64,000 nt of DNA from Oscillospiraceae bacterium (GTDB lineage Bacteria; Bacillota; Clostridia; Saccharofermentanales; Saccharofermentanaceae): positions 124,001 to 188,000 of the forward strand of contig CADCLV010000004.1 in assembly GCA_902802325.1 (NCBI GenBank). Reading direction: 5' to 3'. The notes under the pieces are model-generated. The model searched no databases. It saw nothing but the letters and a program-made list of their open reading frames with translations, and had not been told where the DNA came from. The translations under genes were made by a program, and so were the position numbers. This document shows positions 19,310 through 27,413 of the stretch, one piece after another. Positions within the stretch are counted from its first letter, which is position 1; each line of letters begins with the position of its first letter.

Positions 19310-20436
19310 CACTTCTGATCTTTCTGATCCTTTTGGCCATACTGGCCTCTGTCGAACTTTTCATCTACCGCAAACATGCGCTGGATGACTTAAGTCTGGA
19401 TGTGCATTTTTCCACAGATCTGGCCCAGTTCGGCGAGATCATCGAGGTCATTGAGACAGCCCAGAATAATAAGCGCATGCCGCTTCCTTTTCTGCTTCTC
19501 AAGTTTGAATCTCCGGTCTCCCTGAAGTTCCTGGATATGACAAACACCACCATGTCCGACCTTCTTTATCGGGAAGATATGCTCACCATGAAGCCTTTCT
19601 CCCGTCATACCCGTCGGATCAAGGCACAGTGCATTAAGCGCGGCTATTATTCCTTTGTCCGCGTAAATATCACCACCTCCGATATTCTTCTGATGGAAAA
19701 GCTGACGAAAGAATTCGATAATTCCTCGAATATCACGATTTTACCGGAAGTGGTCAATGTGGATGAACTCCGTTCCCTGATGTCCATCACCTTCAGTGAT
19801 GTCCAGCAGCGCCGTACTCTTCTTACCGATCCTTTCGCTTTTTCCGGTATCCGGGAATATCAGCCCTGGGATCCGATGAAGTCCATAAACTGGACCGCCA
19901 CCGCCCGTTCAGGAGACTTCATGGTCAACCAGAATGCTTCCACTTCCATGAGGCAGGTGACTATCCTTATGAATCTGGAGTTTTATAACCAGAAACATTC
20001 CGATTCTCTTCTGGAGAAATCCATAAGCCTTGCTTATTCCTATATGCAGCAGCTATGTGAAGCCGGGATCCCCTGTTCGCTTCATACCAACGGAAGAGAT
20101 ATCCTGACCGGTCTTCCCGTTTCCATGGAAACATCTTCAAATTTGGCCGATATGCCGCAGAGGGGAGAGAAACTTTCACGTATCGACTTAAGTTCGGAAG
20201 TCCTTCCCTTTGCCGATATTCTGGAATCCCATATCGGACACAGCCGTTCCGATGACTTCACGGTCATCATCTCACCCAGATATGATGCTTCTTTCCGGGA
20301 AAGTCTGATCGACGTTTCGTCTCTGCGGCCTTCCCTTCTCTGGGTAATGCCCTGCTATCGTCTCTCGCCGAAGATCGATGTGGAGAACGAGCTGAAAAAT
20401 CTATACTACAGATGGGAGACATTGGGCCGTGACTGA
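19306..20436 (+). CDS. DUF58 domain protein
   Basis: 376 residues with an N-terminal hydrophobic segment (residues 2-20) and the DUF58 core FSGIREYQPWDPMKSINW followed by TATARSGDFMVNQ (about 183-212), a degenerate VWA-like fold commonly next to MoxR. The usual glycine in REYxPGD is tryptophan here. Overlaps moxR by 4 bp and the next gene by 8 bp, showing tight coupling. Biochemical role unknown. Confidence 0.9.
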   Translation: MTLLIFLILLAILASVELFIYRKHALDDLSLDVHFSTDLAQFGEIIEVIETAQNNKRMPLPFLLLKFESPVSLKFLDMTNTTMSDLLYREDMLTMKPFSRHTRRIKAQCIKRGYYSFVRVNITTSDILLMEKLTKEFDNSSNITILPEVVNVDELRSLMSITFSDVQQRRTLLTDPFAFSGIREYQPWDPMKSINWTATARSGDFMVNQNASTSMRQVTILMNLEFYNQKHSDSLLEKSISLAYSYMQQLCEAGIPCSLHTNGRDILTGLPVSMETSSNLADMPQRGEKLSRIDLSSEVLPFADILESHIGHSRSDDFTVIISPRYDASFRESLIDVSSLRPSLLWVMPCYRLSPKIDVENELKNLYYRWETLGRD

Positions 20437-21727
20437 GAAAAAAAGCCGTTTTTCGACGAACCAACTGAATATCGACCTTTTCGCTTCCCTGATCTTCGCC
20501 TTCACGATCCTGACGATCGCGTGTATGGGCCTGCTTTATGTGCAGATCATCGATCTGGGATATCTGCACCTGTTTTCGGTCATTATTCTGACAGAGATCT
20601 TCGTACTCATCCGGCGTATCCGTATCAAGCTGGTCCCCATGTTCCTGCTTCATGTGCTTTCTATGGTCCTGTATCTTTGGGGCATGTCGTTCCTGCTTAC
20701 ATGGCAAGGGAAAAAAGACATTCAGGCGGGGCTCATCTTCCTGGGCGTGATGGCTGCGGCGAATCTCGTTTATTCCATGCTCCGCCGGTTCCAGAAATCG
20801 TCTGTTTCCGTTACCCACGATGTATTTATCGCATCACTGGCCCTGCATCTGGTCCTTTATATCATCGCTTCCATCGTAGATATGGGAACAAAGGTAGAAG
20901 AAGGGGCCTCAAGCGGTGCCGGAACCATTGTCCGTTCCCTTTCCGGCACAGGCGCGACACGGCACTTTATTCTTCTTAATACCATTCTGATCGTATGTGT
21001 CTATCTCGTTGCCAGACAGCTCTATACCTTCGATACCAAATATCACCACAACACCCACTCCAGTACCCAGCCCGTCAAACAGGTCAATCGCCAGAATCAC
21101 CTGACTATCGCCTTTATCTTCGGTGGGATTTTACTGGCGCTTCTGGTATTGAACACGATCCCGGTCAGCACGATCCTTTCCGGACTTCGTTCCCTCGTTG
21201 TGATGATCGGCCGTTTCTTCGCCCAATTCCTTCCCAATGAAGATGGAAGTATGAGTGGTCCTGACGATGCCTCTTCACAGCAGGATGATACGATGCTTCC
21301 GGATCCCGGTGACGGCGGAGAACCGCTGTTTGTACAGATCCTCATTGTTATGTTTGTCGTATTCGTCATCATCATGTTCCTGGTAGCCGTATATAAGGCC
21401 TTTAGAAGATTCCTGAAGCTCTTCCATATTGAAGAATCAGTAGAGAGAGTCAAAGGTGCTGACGATGCCGTAGTCGACATTATTGAGGAGGTCCCTCAGG
21501 ATAAGAAATCCCGGTTTGCCAAGAAAGATTTCGGAACGGGCTACGAGCGGGAGATCCGGAAAAAATACTATAAGACTGTCCAGAAGGCGATCCACTCCGG
21601 CACGAAGGTCGATCCGTCCTATACGCCCAAGCAGATCGAATCTGTCCTCAAACGACAGGGAGATCCGTCCATTTCTGAACTGACCTCCCTGTATGAATCG
21701 GTTCGATATAGCGAGAAGAAGGATTAA
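20429..21727 (+). CDS. Multi-pass membrane protein with DUF4129-like C-terminus
   Basis: 432 residues. About seven or eight hydrophobic segments: clustered in 14-125, then around 130-150, 180-200 and 225-270, and one at about 305-325. The cytoplasmic tail ends in REIRKKYYKTVQKAI and LTSLYESVRYSEKKD, resembling the C-terminal DUF4129 found in MoxR-DUF58-transglutaminase operons. The transglutaminase domain itself is absent. A GTG start overlaps the DUF58 gene by 8 bp. Its stop overlaps the stop of the converging glk by 4 bp, with no terminator between them. Confidence 0.78.
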   Translation: MTEKKSRFSTNQLNIDLFASLIFAFTILTIACMGLLYVQIIDLGYLHLFSVIILTEIFVLIRRIRIKLVPMFLLHVLSMVLYLWGMSFLLTWQGKKDIQAGLIFLGVMAAANLVYSMLRRFQKSSVSVTHDVFIASLALHLVLYIIASIVDMGTKVEEGASSGAGTIVRSLSGTGATRHFILLNTILIVCVYLVARQLYTFDTKYHHNTHSSTQPVKQVNRQNHLTIAFIFGGILLALLVLNTIPVSTILSGLRSLVVMIGRFFAQFLPNEDGSMSGPDDASSQQDDTMLPDPGDGGEPLFVQILIVMFVVFVIIMFLVAVYKAFRRFLKLFHIEESVERVKGADDAVVDIIEEVPQDKKSRFAKKDFGTGYEREIRKKYYKTVQKAIHSGTKVDPSYTPKQIESVLKRQGDPSISELTSLYESVRYSEKKD

Positions 21728-22692
21728 CCCTTCTTCATCATGTCATCGATCATGGCGAGCGCGCCATAAAGGATCGAATCATCTCCCAGCGCCGCAGCCT
21801 TAATCGCGACTGTATCCCGGATAGACGGCATGCAGTACCGGTCCACATCCTTCAGTACTTTTTCCAGGAAAACATTTCCCATGGATTCCATCACACCACC
21901 ACCCAGAACGATCATCTCGGGGCTGAAGGTGTTGATCAGGTTTCCGCATCCGATGGCCAGATAATGGCAGGCACGGTCCACCGCTTCCACAGCTACCGCA
22001 TCGCCTTCATCGTAAGCCGCTTTCAGTGCTTTACTCTTAAAGACACCCTTCTCTACTGCTTTAGCCATGGATGTGCTTCTTCCTCTTTGGGCCTGGGTAC
22101 GGATATAATCCGAGATTCCCTGCTTACTGGAAAAAGCCTCCAGGCATCCCCGCTGGCCACAGTTGCATTTCGGGCCTTCCGGATCCAGAACCATATGTCC
22201 GCACTCGGCGCCTTTATCCAGATGTCCGGTAAAGAGCTTCCCGTCAATGATCAGACCGGCACCCATACCGGTACCGACAAAGAGACCGACCACCTGGGTA
22301 AGGCCCTTGGCCGCGCCGTATTTCCATTCGCCGTAAACGCCGACATTGACGTCATTTCCGATAAAGAACGGCACTTTGAATTTCTTTTCGATATTCTTCT
22401 TGATCTCATAATTCCGCCAGGGAAGATTCGGCGAGAAAAGGACGATCCCCTTTTCGATGTTGATCACGCCGGGAGCGCCTGCACCGATGGCCACCACATC
22501 CTTGGAGGTGATCTTGAATTCTTCCATCAGCTGCTCAACAAGAGAGATAATGGTATTTTCGATATTCTCGGTGTTGTCGCCGCCGCTTTTCGTCTTCTTC
22601 TTGATCCGATAGACGATCTCGCGCTGGCCGTTAAAAATCGCACCTAAAACTTTGGTTCCGCCAATGTCCAGACAGATATAGTACTTTGCCAT
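21724..22692 (-). CDS. glk: ROK-family glucokinase
   Basis: Phosphorylates glucose or a related hexose with ATP. ROK signatures: N-terminal phosphate loop DIGGTKVLGA, sugar-binding GHMVLDPEG, zinc motif CNCGQRGCLE, and GTGMGAG. There is no N-terminal HTH, so it is an enzyme rather than a ROK repressor. A GTG at 22698 is too close to the ribosome site; the ATG at 22692 sits 8 bases after AAGGAG and gives 322 residues. Third gene of the clpX operon, 2 bp after the small membrane protein. Confidence 0.93.
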   Translation of the reverse strand: MAKYYICLDIGGTKVLGAIFNGQREIVYRIKKKTKSGGDNTENIENTIISLVEQLMEEFKITSKDVVAIGAGAPGVINIEKGIVLFSPNLPWRNYEIKKNIEKKFKVPFFIGNDVNVGVYGEWKYGAAKGLTQVVGLFVGTGMGAGLIIDGKLFTGHLDKGAECGHMVLDPEGPKCNCGQRGCLEAFSSKQGISDYIRTQAQRGRSTSMAKAVEKGVFKSKALKAAYDEGDAVAVEAVDRACHYLAIGCGNLINTFSPEMIVLGGGVMESMGNVFLEKVLKDVDRYCMPSIRDTVAIKAAALGDDSILYGALAMIDDMMKKG

Positions 22693-22694
22693 AT

Positions 22695-23063
22695 TCACCG
22701 CTCCTTTCGTTTCTCCATCTCATCAATTAAAGTATAGAGCCTCTGCACTCCGTTTTCCAGATAGAAGTAATGGAAAATATACGGCACCAGAAGGACCGTG
22801 ACCAAAAGAAGGAGCGGAAGAAGATTCCACTTCTCCGTCATAACAAAAAGTCCGAAAGCGATGAAGTCACAGATAGCAAATAACACTGTTACAATCAGGT
22901 GGATCAGCCGTTCATGCTGGAAATACTGGAGCCATCTGTGCATATAGGAAAGCAGGCCGGTAAGCCTGCTTTTATCTACGGCGCCGCCGTTTGCGGCCGC
23001 CTCATCAAACTCTTTCAGAAACGTTTCTGCCTCAAGGATCAGTTTTTTCAGTTTCTTCGCCAT
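22695..23063 (-). CDS. Small membrane protein of unknown function
   Basis: 122 residues. An N-terminal charged, probably helical region (1-45) is followed by two hydrophobic segments (about 56-75 and 80-102) and a charged C-terminal helix ending EKRKER. No family recognised. It lies between clpX (14 bp) and glk (2 bp), so it is co-transcribed with both. Confidence 0.72.
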   Translation of the reverse strand: MAKKLKKLILEAETFLKEFDEAAANGGAVDKSRLTGLLSYMHRWLQYFQHERLIHLIVTVLFAICDFIAFGLFVMTEKWNLLPLLLLVTVLLVPYIFHYFYLENGVQRLYTLIDEMEKRKER

Positions 23064-23077
23064 GACTTAGAACCTCA

Positions 23078-24391
23078 TTACGCGCCCTTTTCTTCAGTCT
23101 TCTCACTGCGGCTTCTGGACTTCTTCGGCTTGGCCCCCTTAATCAGTTCAGGGGTCTTTCCGTCTGTGATGCATTCCTTATGGACGATACACTTTACCGC
23201 ATCCTGCTGGGACGGGACATCGTACATGATGTCCAGCATCAGTTCTTCCAGAATGGCACGAAGGCCTCTGGCGCCGGTCTTTCTTTCGATCGCCTTCTTT
23301 GCGATCTCCACCACGGCCTCATCGTCGAACTCCAGCTCCACGCCATCCATCTTCAGCATCTTCCAATACTGCTTCAGAAGCGCATTCTTCGGCTCGCGGA
23401 GGATCCGGATCAGGGCATCCTCGTCAAGGCCGTCCAATGTCACATTGATCGGCACACGTCCAATAAACTCAGGAATCAGACCGAACTTCATCAGGTCCTG
23501 CGGAACCAGCTGAGACAGCCACTCCCCGGCCTGTTTTTCCTGCTTGGAAACGATCTCGGCGCCAAATCCGAAATTCTTCTTACCGACACGCTGCTCAATG
23601 ATCTTTTCCAGTCCGTCAAAAGCACCGCCGCAGATGAAAAGGATATTGGTGGTATCGATCTGGATGAATTCCTGATGCGGATGCTTTCTTCCACCTTGCG
23701 GAGGTACATTGGCAACCGTGCTTTCCAGGATCTTCAGAAGAGCCTGCTGAACACCTTCACCACTGACATCACGGGTGATGGACGGGTTTTCGGACTTCTT
23801 CGTGATCTTATCGATCTCATCGATATAAATGATACCGCGCTGGGCAGCTTCCACATCGTAATCGGCCGCCTGAAGAAGCTTCAGAAGGATATTCTCGACA
23901 TCCTCACCGACATAGCCGGCCTCCGTAAGTGTCGTGGCATCCGCGATGGCAAACGGCACATTCAGAGCACGGGCCAGTGTCTGGGCAAGAAGAGTCTTGC
24001 CGCAGCCGGTAGGACCGATCAGCAGAATATTACTCTTTGTAAGTTCAATATCGTCATTGGAGCTGAACTTGGAGAAAACACGCTTATAGTGGTTATATAC
24101 GGCAACAGCCAGCGCTTTTTTCGCCTGTTCCTGTCCGATGACATACTCATCCAGCGCCGCCTTCAGCTCTGCCGGAGTCGGCAGATGATCCTTATTGGCA
24201 GAACTTGTGTATTTCGGATTGGAAAAACCGATCTCACCCTCCGCCAGGATGGATTCACAGATCATGACGCATTCATTACAGATATAGATACCCGGCGGGC
24301 CCGCCAGCATTCGGGAAACTTCCTGCTCGCTCTTGCCGCAGAATGAACAATGGATTATACCATCAAAATCGAGTACATCGTCGTTGGCCAT
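23078..24391 (-). CDS. clpX: ATP-dependent unfoldase ClpX
   Basis: AAA+ unfoldase that feeds substrates to ClpP. The N-terminal zinc-binding domain has CSFC and CNEC pairs (about 16-44). Walker [12 protein letters not shown], Walker [11 protein letters not shown], and the pore loop in the [11 protein letters not shown] region are present. The ClpP-docking loop IGF-type motif appears as NFGFGAE. The GTG at 24397 lies on the ribosome site, so the ATG at 24391 (5 bases after AAGGAG) is preferred, giving 437 residues. Trigger factor is next door but clpP is not. Confidence 0.96.
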   Translation of the reverse strand: MANDDVLDFDGIIHCSFCGKSEQEVSRMLAGPPGIYICNECVMICESILAEGEIGFSNPKYTSSANKDHLPTPAELKAALDEYVIGQEQAKKALAVAVYNHYKRVFSKFSSNDDIELTKSNILLIGPTGCGKTLLAQTLARALNVPFAIADATTLTEAGYVGEDVENILLKLLQAADYDVEAAQRGIIYIDEIDKITKKSENPSITRDVSGEGVQQALLKILESTVANVPPQGGRKHPHQEFIQIDTTNILFICGGAFDGLEKIIEQRVGKKNFGFGAEIVSKQEKQAGEWLSQLVPQDLMKFGLIPEFIGRVPINVTLDGLDEDALIRILREPKNALLKQYWKMLKMDGVELEFDDEAVVEIAKKAIERKTGARGLRAILEELMLDIMYDVPSQQDAVKCIVHKECITDGKTPELIKGAKPKKSRSRSEKTEEKGA

Positions 24392-24408
24392 ATACACTCC
24401 TTGAAACC

Positions 24409-24436
24409 GGGGCGCACCTATAGAAGAAAGCGCCCC
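24409..24436 (-). promoter_or_regulatory. GC-rich hairpin in the clpX leader
   Basis: GGGGCGC and GCGCCCC form a 7-bp stem with a 14-base loop, ending about 6 bases before the clpX ribosome site. There is no T-run after it, so it is not a terminator. A role in translation or mRNA stability is only inferred. Confidence 0.4.
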
Positions 24437-24550
24437 CCTCTACTTGCTTTTACCTTATCATGTTACCCGAACTGTCTCATTGTTTCAATGAAGATTACCC
24501 GATTTTTTATTACTAATTCTTTTCATTTCAAAAATATAGTTTTAAAACCG

Positions 24551-24593
24551 GAAAAGAAAGGACCCGCTCTCCGGCTTTTCCGAAGAACGGGTC
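24551..24593 (-). terminator. Intrinsic terminator of trigger factor gene
   Basis: On the minus strand GACCCG and CGGGTC close an imperfect hairpin (24561-24593) followed by CTTTCTTTTCC. It separates tig from the clpX unit, so the two are not one transcript unless read through. Confidence 0.75.
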
Positions 24594-24627
24594 TTATTTT
24601 ACTTTTCAGATTATTGAAAAGACGGGA

Positions 24628-26028
24628 TTACTCCTCTGTCTTCTCCTCGGAAGCCTCAGCCTCTTTCTCCGCCTTCTTTGTTGTCTTCTTGGCGGTCTTC
24701 TTAGCCGGCTTTTCTTCCTTTGCCTCTTCCTTCGGCTCATCCTTAGCTTCCACCTTCTTAGCAGAAGCGGTCAGCGCGTCAACTGTCTTTCTGCCGACGA
24801 TGCTGTCACGGATGAACTGATCGTTGTCCTTGATTCTGGCCATGAAATCATCTTTCTTCATGCCGTACTGGGCAGCGATCTTCTCGGCTTCTTCCTCAAC
24901 GTCTGCATCAGTCGCCTCGATGTTCAGAGCTTTACCAACTGCTTCCAGAACCAGAGAAGTCTTTACACGGCCCTCAGCCATGGTGCGCAGACCTGCTTTG
25001 TACTCATCCATGGTCTGACCCATGTACTTGAGGTACATCTCCAGGGCAATACCCTGAGAACGCATACGGTAGCTCTGCTCCTCGATCATGTTATCGACTT
25101 CGGTATCAACCATGCAGGACGGAATGTCGACCTTGGCATTCTCGGTAACAACCTTAACAACCTCGTTCTCGAAGCTGTCCTGAGCTGCCTTCTCAGCCTG
25201 CTCGGTCTGAGTCTTCTTGATGTCAGCCTTATACTCATCCAGAGTATCGAACTCGGAAACGTCCTTAGCGAAATCATCGTTGAGCTCCGGCAGTTCCTTT
25301 ACCTTGATAGCGTGGAGCTTGATCTGGAATGTTGCTTCCTTACCCTTGAGCTCTTCAGCGTGATACTCCTCCGGGAAAGTCACTGTGATCGGGAATTCTT
25401 CGTCGATGTTGTGACCGATGAGCTGCTCTTCGAAGCCCGGGATGAAGGAATTGGAACCGATCTTCAGATCGTGGCCCTCAGCCTTACCGCCTTCAAAAGC
25501 AACACCGTCTACGAAACCTTCGTAGTCGATAGTAACGGTATCGCCGTTCTCAACTGCACGTCCCTCAACCGGAACCATACGGCCGTTTCTGTCCTGCAGT
25601 CTCTTCAGCTCAGCTTCAACAGTCTCATCTGTCGGAGCGATGAAACGGTATGTAGCTTCTACACCCTCGTACTGGCCAAGTTCAACTTCCGGCTTAACAG
25701 TAACGGTGATGGTGTACTTCATGCCCTTATCTTCACCGATCTCCTGGATATCCAGTTCCGGACGGGAAACGACCTTCAGGTCATGTTCCTTGATTGCAGC
25801 GGAATACTGGGGATTTACGAGGATATCAATGGCATCATCGTAGAGTGCGCCCTCTCCATAGTACTGCTTTACCAGCTTGTACGGAGCCTTACCCTTACGG
25901 AAGCCCGGGATCTGGAAACGATTCTTATTCTTATTGAAGGACTTCATCATAGCGTCCTTGAATTCTTCTGCGGATGCCTCTAACGAGATAACTACGATGT
26001 TGTTCTCCTTCTTCTCTACAGATGACAT
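24628..26028 (-). CDS. tig: Trigger factor
   Basis: Ribosome-bound chaperone and prolyl isomerase. Ribosome-binding motif IPGFRKGKAPYKLVKQYYG (the GFRxGKxP signature), FKBP-type PPIase domain (about 160-240, GDTVTIDYEGF), and the helical C-terminal domain. Start at the ATG 26028, 7 bases after GGAGGA, gives 466 residues. The last 45 residues are an unusual Lys/Glu/Ala-rich tail (KKTAKKTTKKAEKEAEASEE) absent from typical trigger factors. Own promoter and terminator. Confidence 0.95.
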   Translation of the reverse strand: MSSVEKKENNIVVISLEASAEEFKDAMMKSFNKNKNRFQIPGFRKGKAPYKLVKQYYGEGALYDDAIDILVNPQYSAAIKEHDLKVVSRPELDIQEIGEDKGMKYTITVTVKPEVELGQYEGVEATYRFIAPTDETVEAELKRLQDRNGRMVPVEGRAVENGDTVTIDYEGFVDGVAFEGGKAEGHDLKIGSNSFIPGFEEQLIGHNIDEEFPITVTFPEEYHAEELKGKEATFQIKLHAIKVKELPELNDDFAKDVSEFDTLDEYKADIKKTQTEQAEKAAQDSFENEVVKVVTENAKVDIPSCMVDTEVDNMIEEQSYRMRSQGIALEMYLKYMGQTMDEYKAGLRTMAEGRVKTSLVLEAVGKALNIEATDADVEEEAEKIAAQYGMKKDDFMARIKDNDQFIRDSIVGRKTVDALTASAKKVEAKDEPKEEAKEEKPAKKTAKKTTKKAEKEAEASEEKTEE

Positions 26029-26076
26029 ATGTATCTCCTCCATATAATAAATATATATCTAGTCAAACGAATAGAT

Positions 26077-26105
26077 ATTTTATCACAGAGTTCTACGTAT
26101 TTCAA
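26077..26105 (-). promoter_or_regulatory. Promoter of tig
   Basis: TTGAAA (26100-26105), 17-bp spacer, TGA plus TAAAAT (-10 at 26077-26082, extended) on the minus strand. Confidence 0.75.
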
Positions 26106-26118
26106 TCATCTTTTCTTG

Positions 26119-27084
26119 TCACTTGATCTCTTTGAGAAGCTCCGCTTTCTTGGAATCAAACTCTTCCTGAGTAAGGACACCCTGGTCCAGAAGGTCCTTC
26201 AATTCCTTGAGAAGTTCCAGGTTCTTCTTGGATTGATCCGCAATCGTCGAAGAATCTGCCGCAGGTGCTTTTTCCGTAGAAGCTGTTCTCGCCATTTTCT
26301 TTTCCGCTTTATCCCGCGCTACCTGGCTCTGCGTCTTTCCGCATCCGCATGTATGGGAATAGCCGGGATTTACTTTTCCGCAGGAACATACCCAGCTGCC
26401 CGGAGCGGGCGCATTTTTCCGCAAAGAACCGTAACGGGAGCCTGTTTCAGGTTCGTCTGTAACCGGAAGATTAGAATAAGCGATCAGCGATCTTCCTGTT
26501 TTTCCAAGAAGAACGATCATCCAGATCTGAAGAACTATGGCAAAGATGGAAAAGCACAGCAGGAAAAAGAGATATGCCTCGCCTGTAATAAATCGGATCA
26601 AAAGCAGCAGTATCAGTGCAGCCAGGCCGATATTCATAATGGTATACGCGGTCCGGTAGGTCTCCCAGGACGACGAAAGTCCGTAATCGGCATCCACCAG
26701 TGAATCTGATGTCGCTGAGACAAACGAATACATATACATAAGACTAAAGACTGCAGCAGCAATCGTTACAACAAGAACGAAAAGGATGACTCCCGCATAA
26801 TTCGAAAAAAACTGCAGACCAATCGAGATCAGATAATAGATGCCGGAGTTCCGGAATTCGCCGGAATCTGACGGAATCGTAAGGATTACGATTCCGAATG
26901 CGATATTCAGGATCAGCCCCAGAATCGACACGTAGGGCACTTTGATAAGCGCAGCCACAGCTAACCCGACACTCGCAAGAGAAATATAAAACAGCACATT
27001 CATGCGAGTGCCGATTGCTCTTGCTTCACTTCTCTTTTGGCGCATGACCTCTTTCGGATCCGCATCACTTGAAAAATAACCCAT
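26119..27084 (-). CDS. Membrane protein with zinc-ribbon and C-terminal SHOCT domain
   Basis: 321 residues. About five or six hydrophobic segments between residues 25 and 200. These are followed by a small cysteine motif (CSCGKVNPGYSHTCGCGK, about 225-242) likely to bind zinc, a linker, and a C-terminal SHOCT helix pair (LLKELKDLLDQGVLTQEEF). SHOCT modules often mediate oligomerisation. Function unknown. No clear partner gene: the next gene upstream is the small peptide gene in a separate transcript. Confidence 0.78.
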   Translation of the reverse strand: MGYFSSDADPKEVMRQKRSEARAIGTRMNVLFYISLASVGLAVAALIKVPYVSILGLILNIAFGIVILTIPSDSGEFRNSGIYYLISIGLQFFSNYAGVILFVLVVTIAAAVFSLMYMYSFVSATSDSLVDADYGLSSSWETYRTAYTIMNIGLAALILLLLIRFITGEAYLFFLLCFSIFAIVLQIWMIVLLGKTGRSLIAYSNLPVTDEPETGSRYGSLRKNAPAPGSWVCSCGKVNPGYSHTCGCGKTQSQVARDKAEKKMARTASTEKAPAADSSTIADQSKKNLELLKELKDLLDQGVLTQEEFDSKKAELLKEIK

Positions 27085-27215
27085 ATTCGACCTCCTACTG
27101 ATCGATGAAAAATACCCTCTCGTTTCTTTATCAAAGAAACTTGCTTTTTCTAAATCTTACAACATATCCCAAAGAGAAGCAATTCCTCTATTTCCGCGCA
27201 TTTTCGGGAATAACG

Positions 27216-27247
27216 AAAAGGAACTGCCTTTTGGGGGCAGTTCCTTC
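27216..27247 (-). terminator. Intrinsic terminator after the giant surface protein and peptide gene
   Basis: Minus strand GGAACTGCC, loop, GGCAGTTCC then TTTTCG. Almost the same sequence as the terminator behind tRNA-Arg at 32021-32051 (AAAAGGAACTGCCTTT identical, then CAGTTCCTT identical). Confidence 0.88.
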
Positions 27248-27284
27248 ATCACAATTTTCTAATAATTCGATCTGTGGCGGAGAA

Positions 27285-27398
27285 TCAGTCGCCACCCCCA
27301 TCTTGTCCCTCGTTATTTCCATAGGGGGAAGCGGTAATGACATCTTCGTTATCAAATTCCATTATCTCCAGTTTCAGAGCCTCGTACTTCTTTTCCAT
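27285..27398 (-). CDS. 37-residue peptide of unknown function
   Basis: A short gene with a proper ribosome site (GGAGG, 7-8 bases before ATG 27398) and a stop at 27285. It begins 15 bp after the stop of the giant secreted protein and before the shared terminator. The peptide starts MEKKYEALKLEIMEF, has a central DVITAS motif and ends in an acidic glycine-rich tail (QDGGGD). The Y-x-K/A-x-K-LE-x-E pattern followed by DVIT and Ser is reminiscent of short Clostridial peptides that I cannot name with certainty. No modification enzyme or dedicated exporter is adjacent. It may be a signalling or precursor peptide; that is inference. Confidence 0.6.
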   Translation of the reverse strand: MEKKYEALKLEIMEFDNEDVITASPYGNNEGQDGGGD

Positions 27399-27413
27399 TT
27401 TCTTTTCCTCCGC

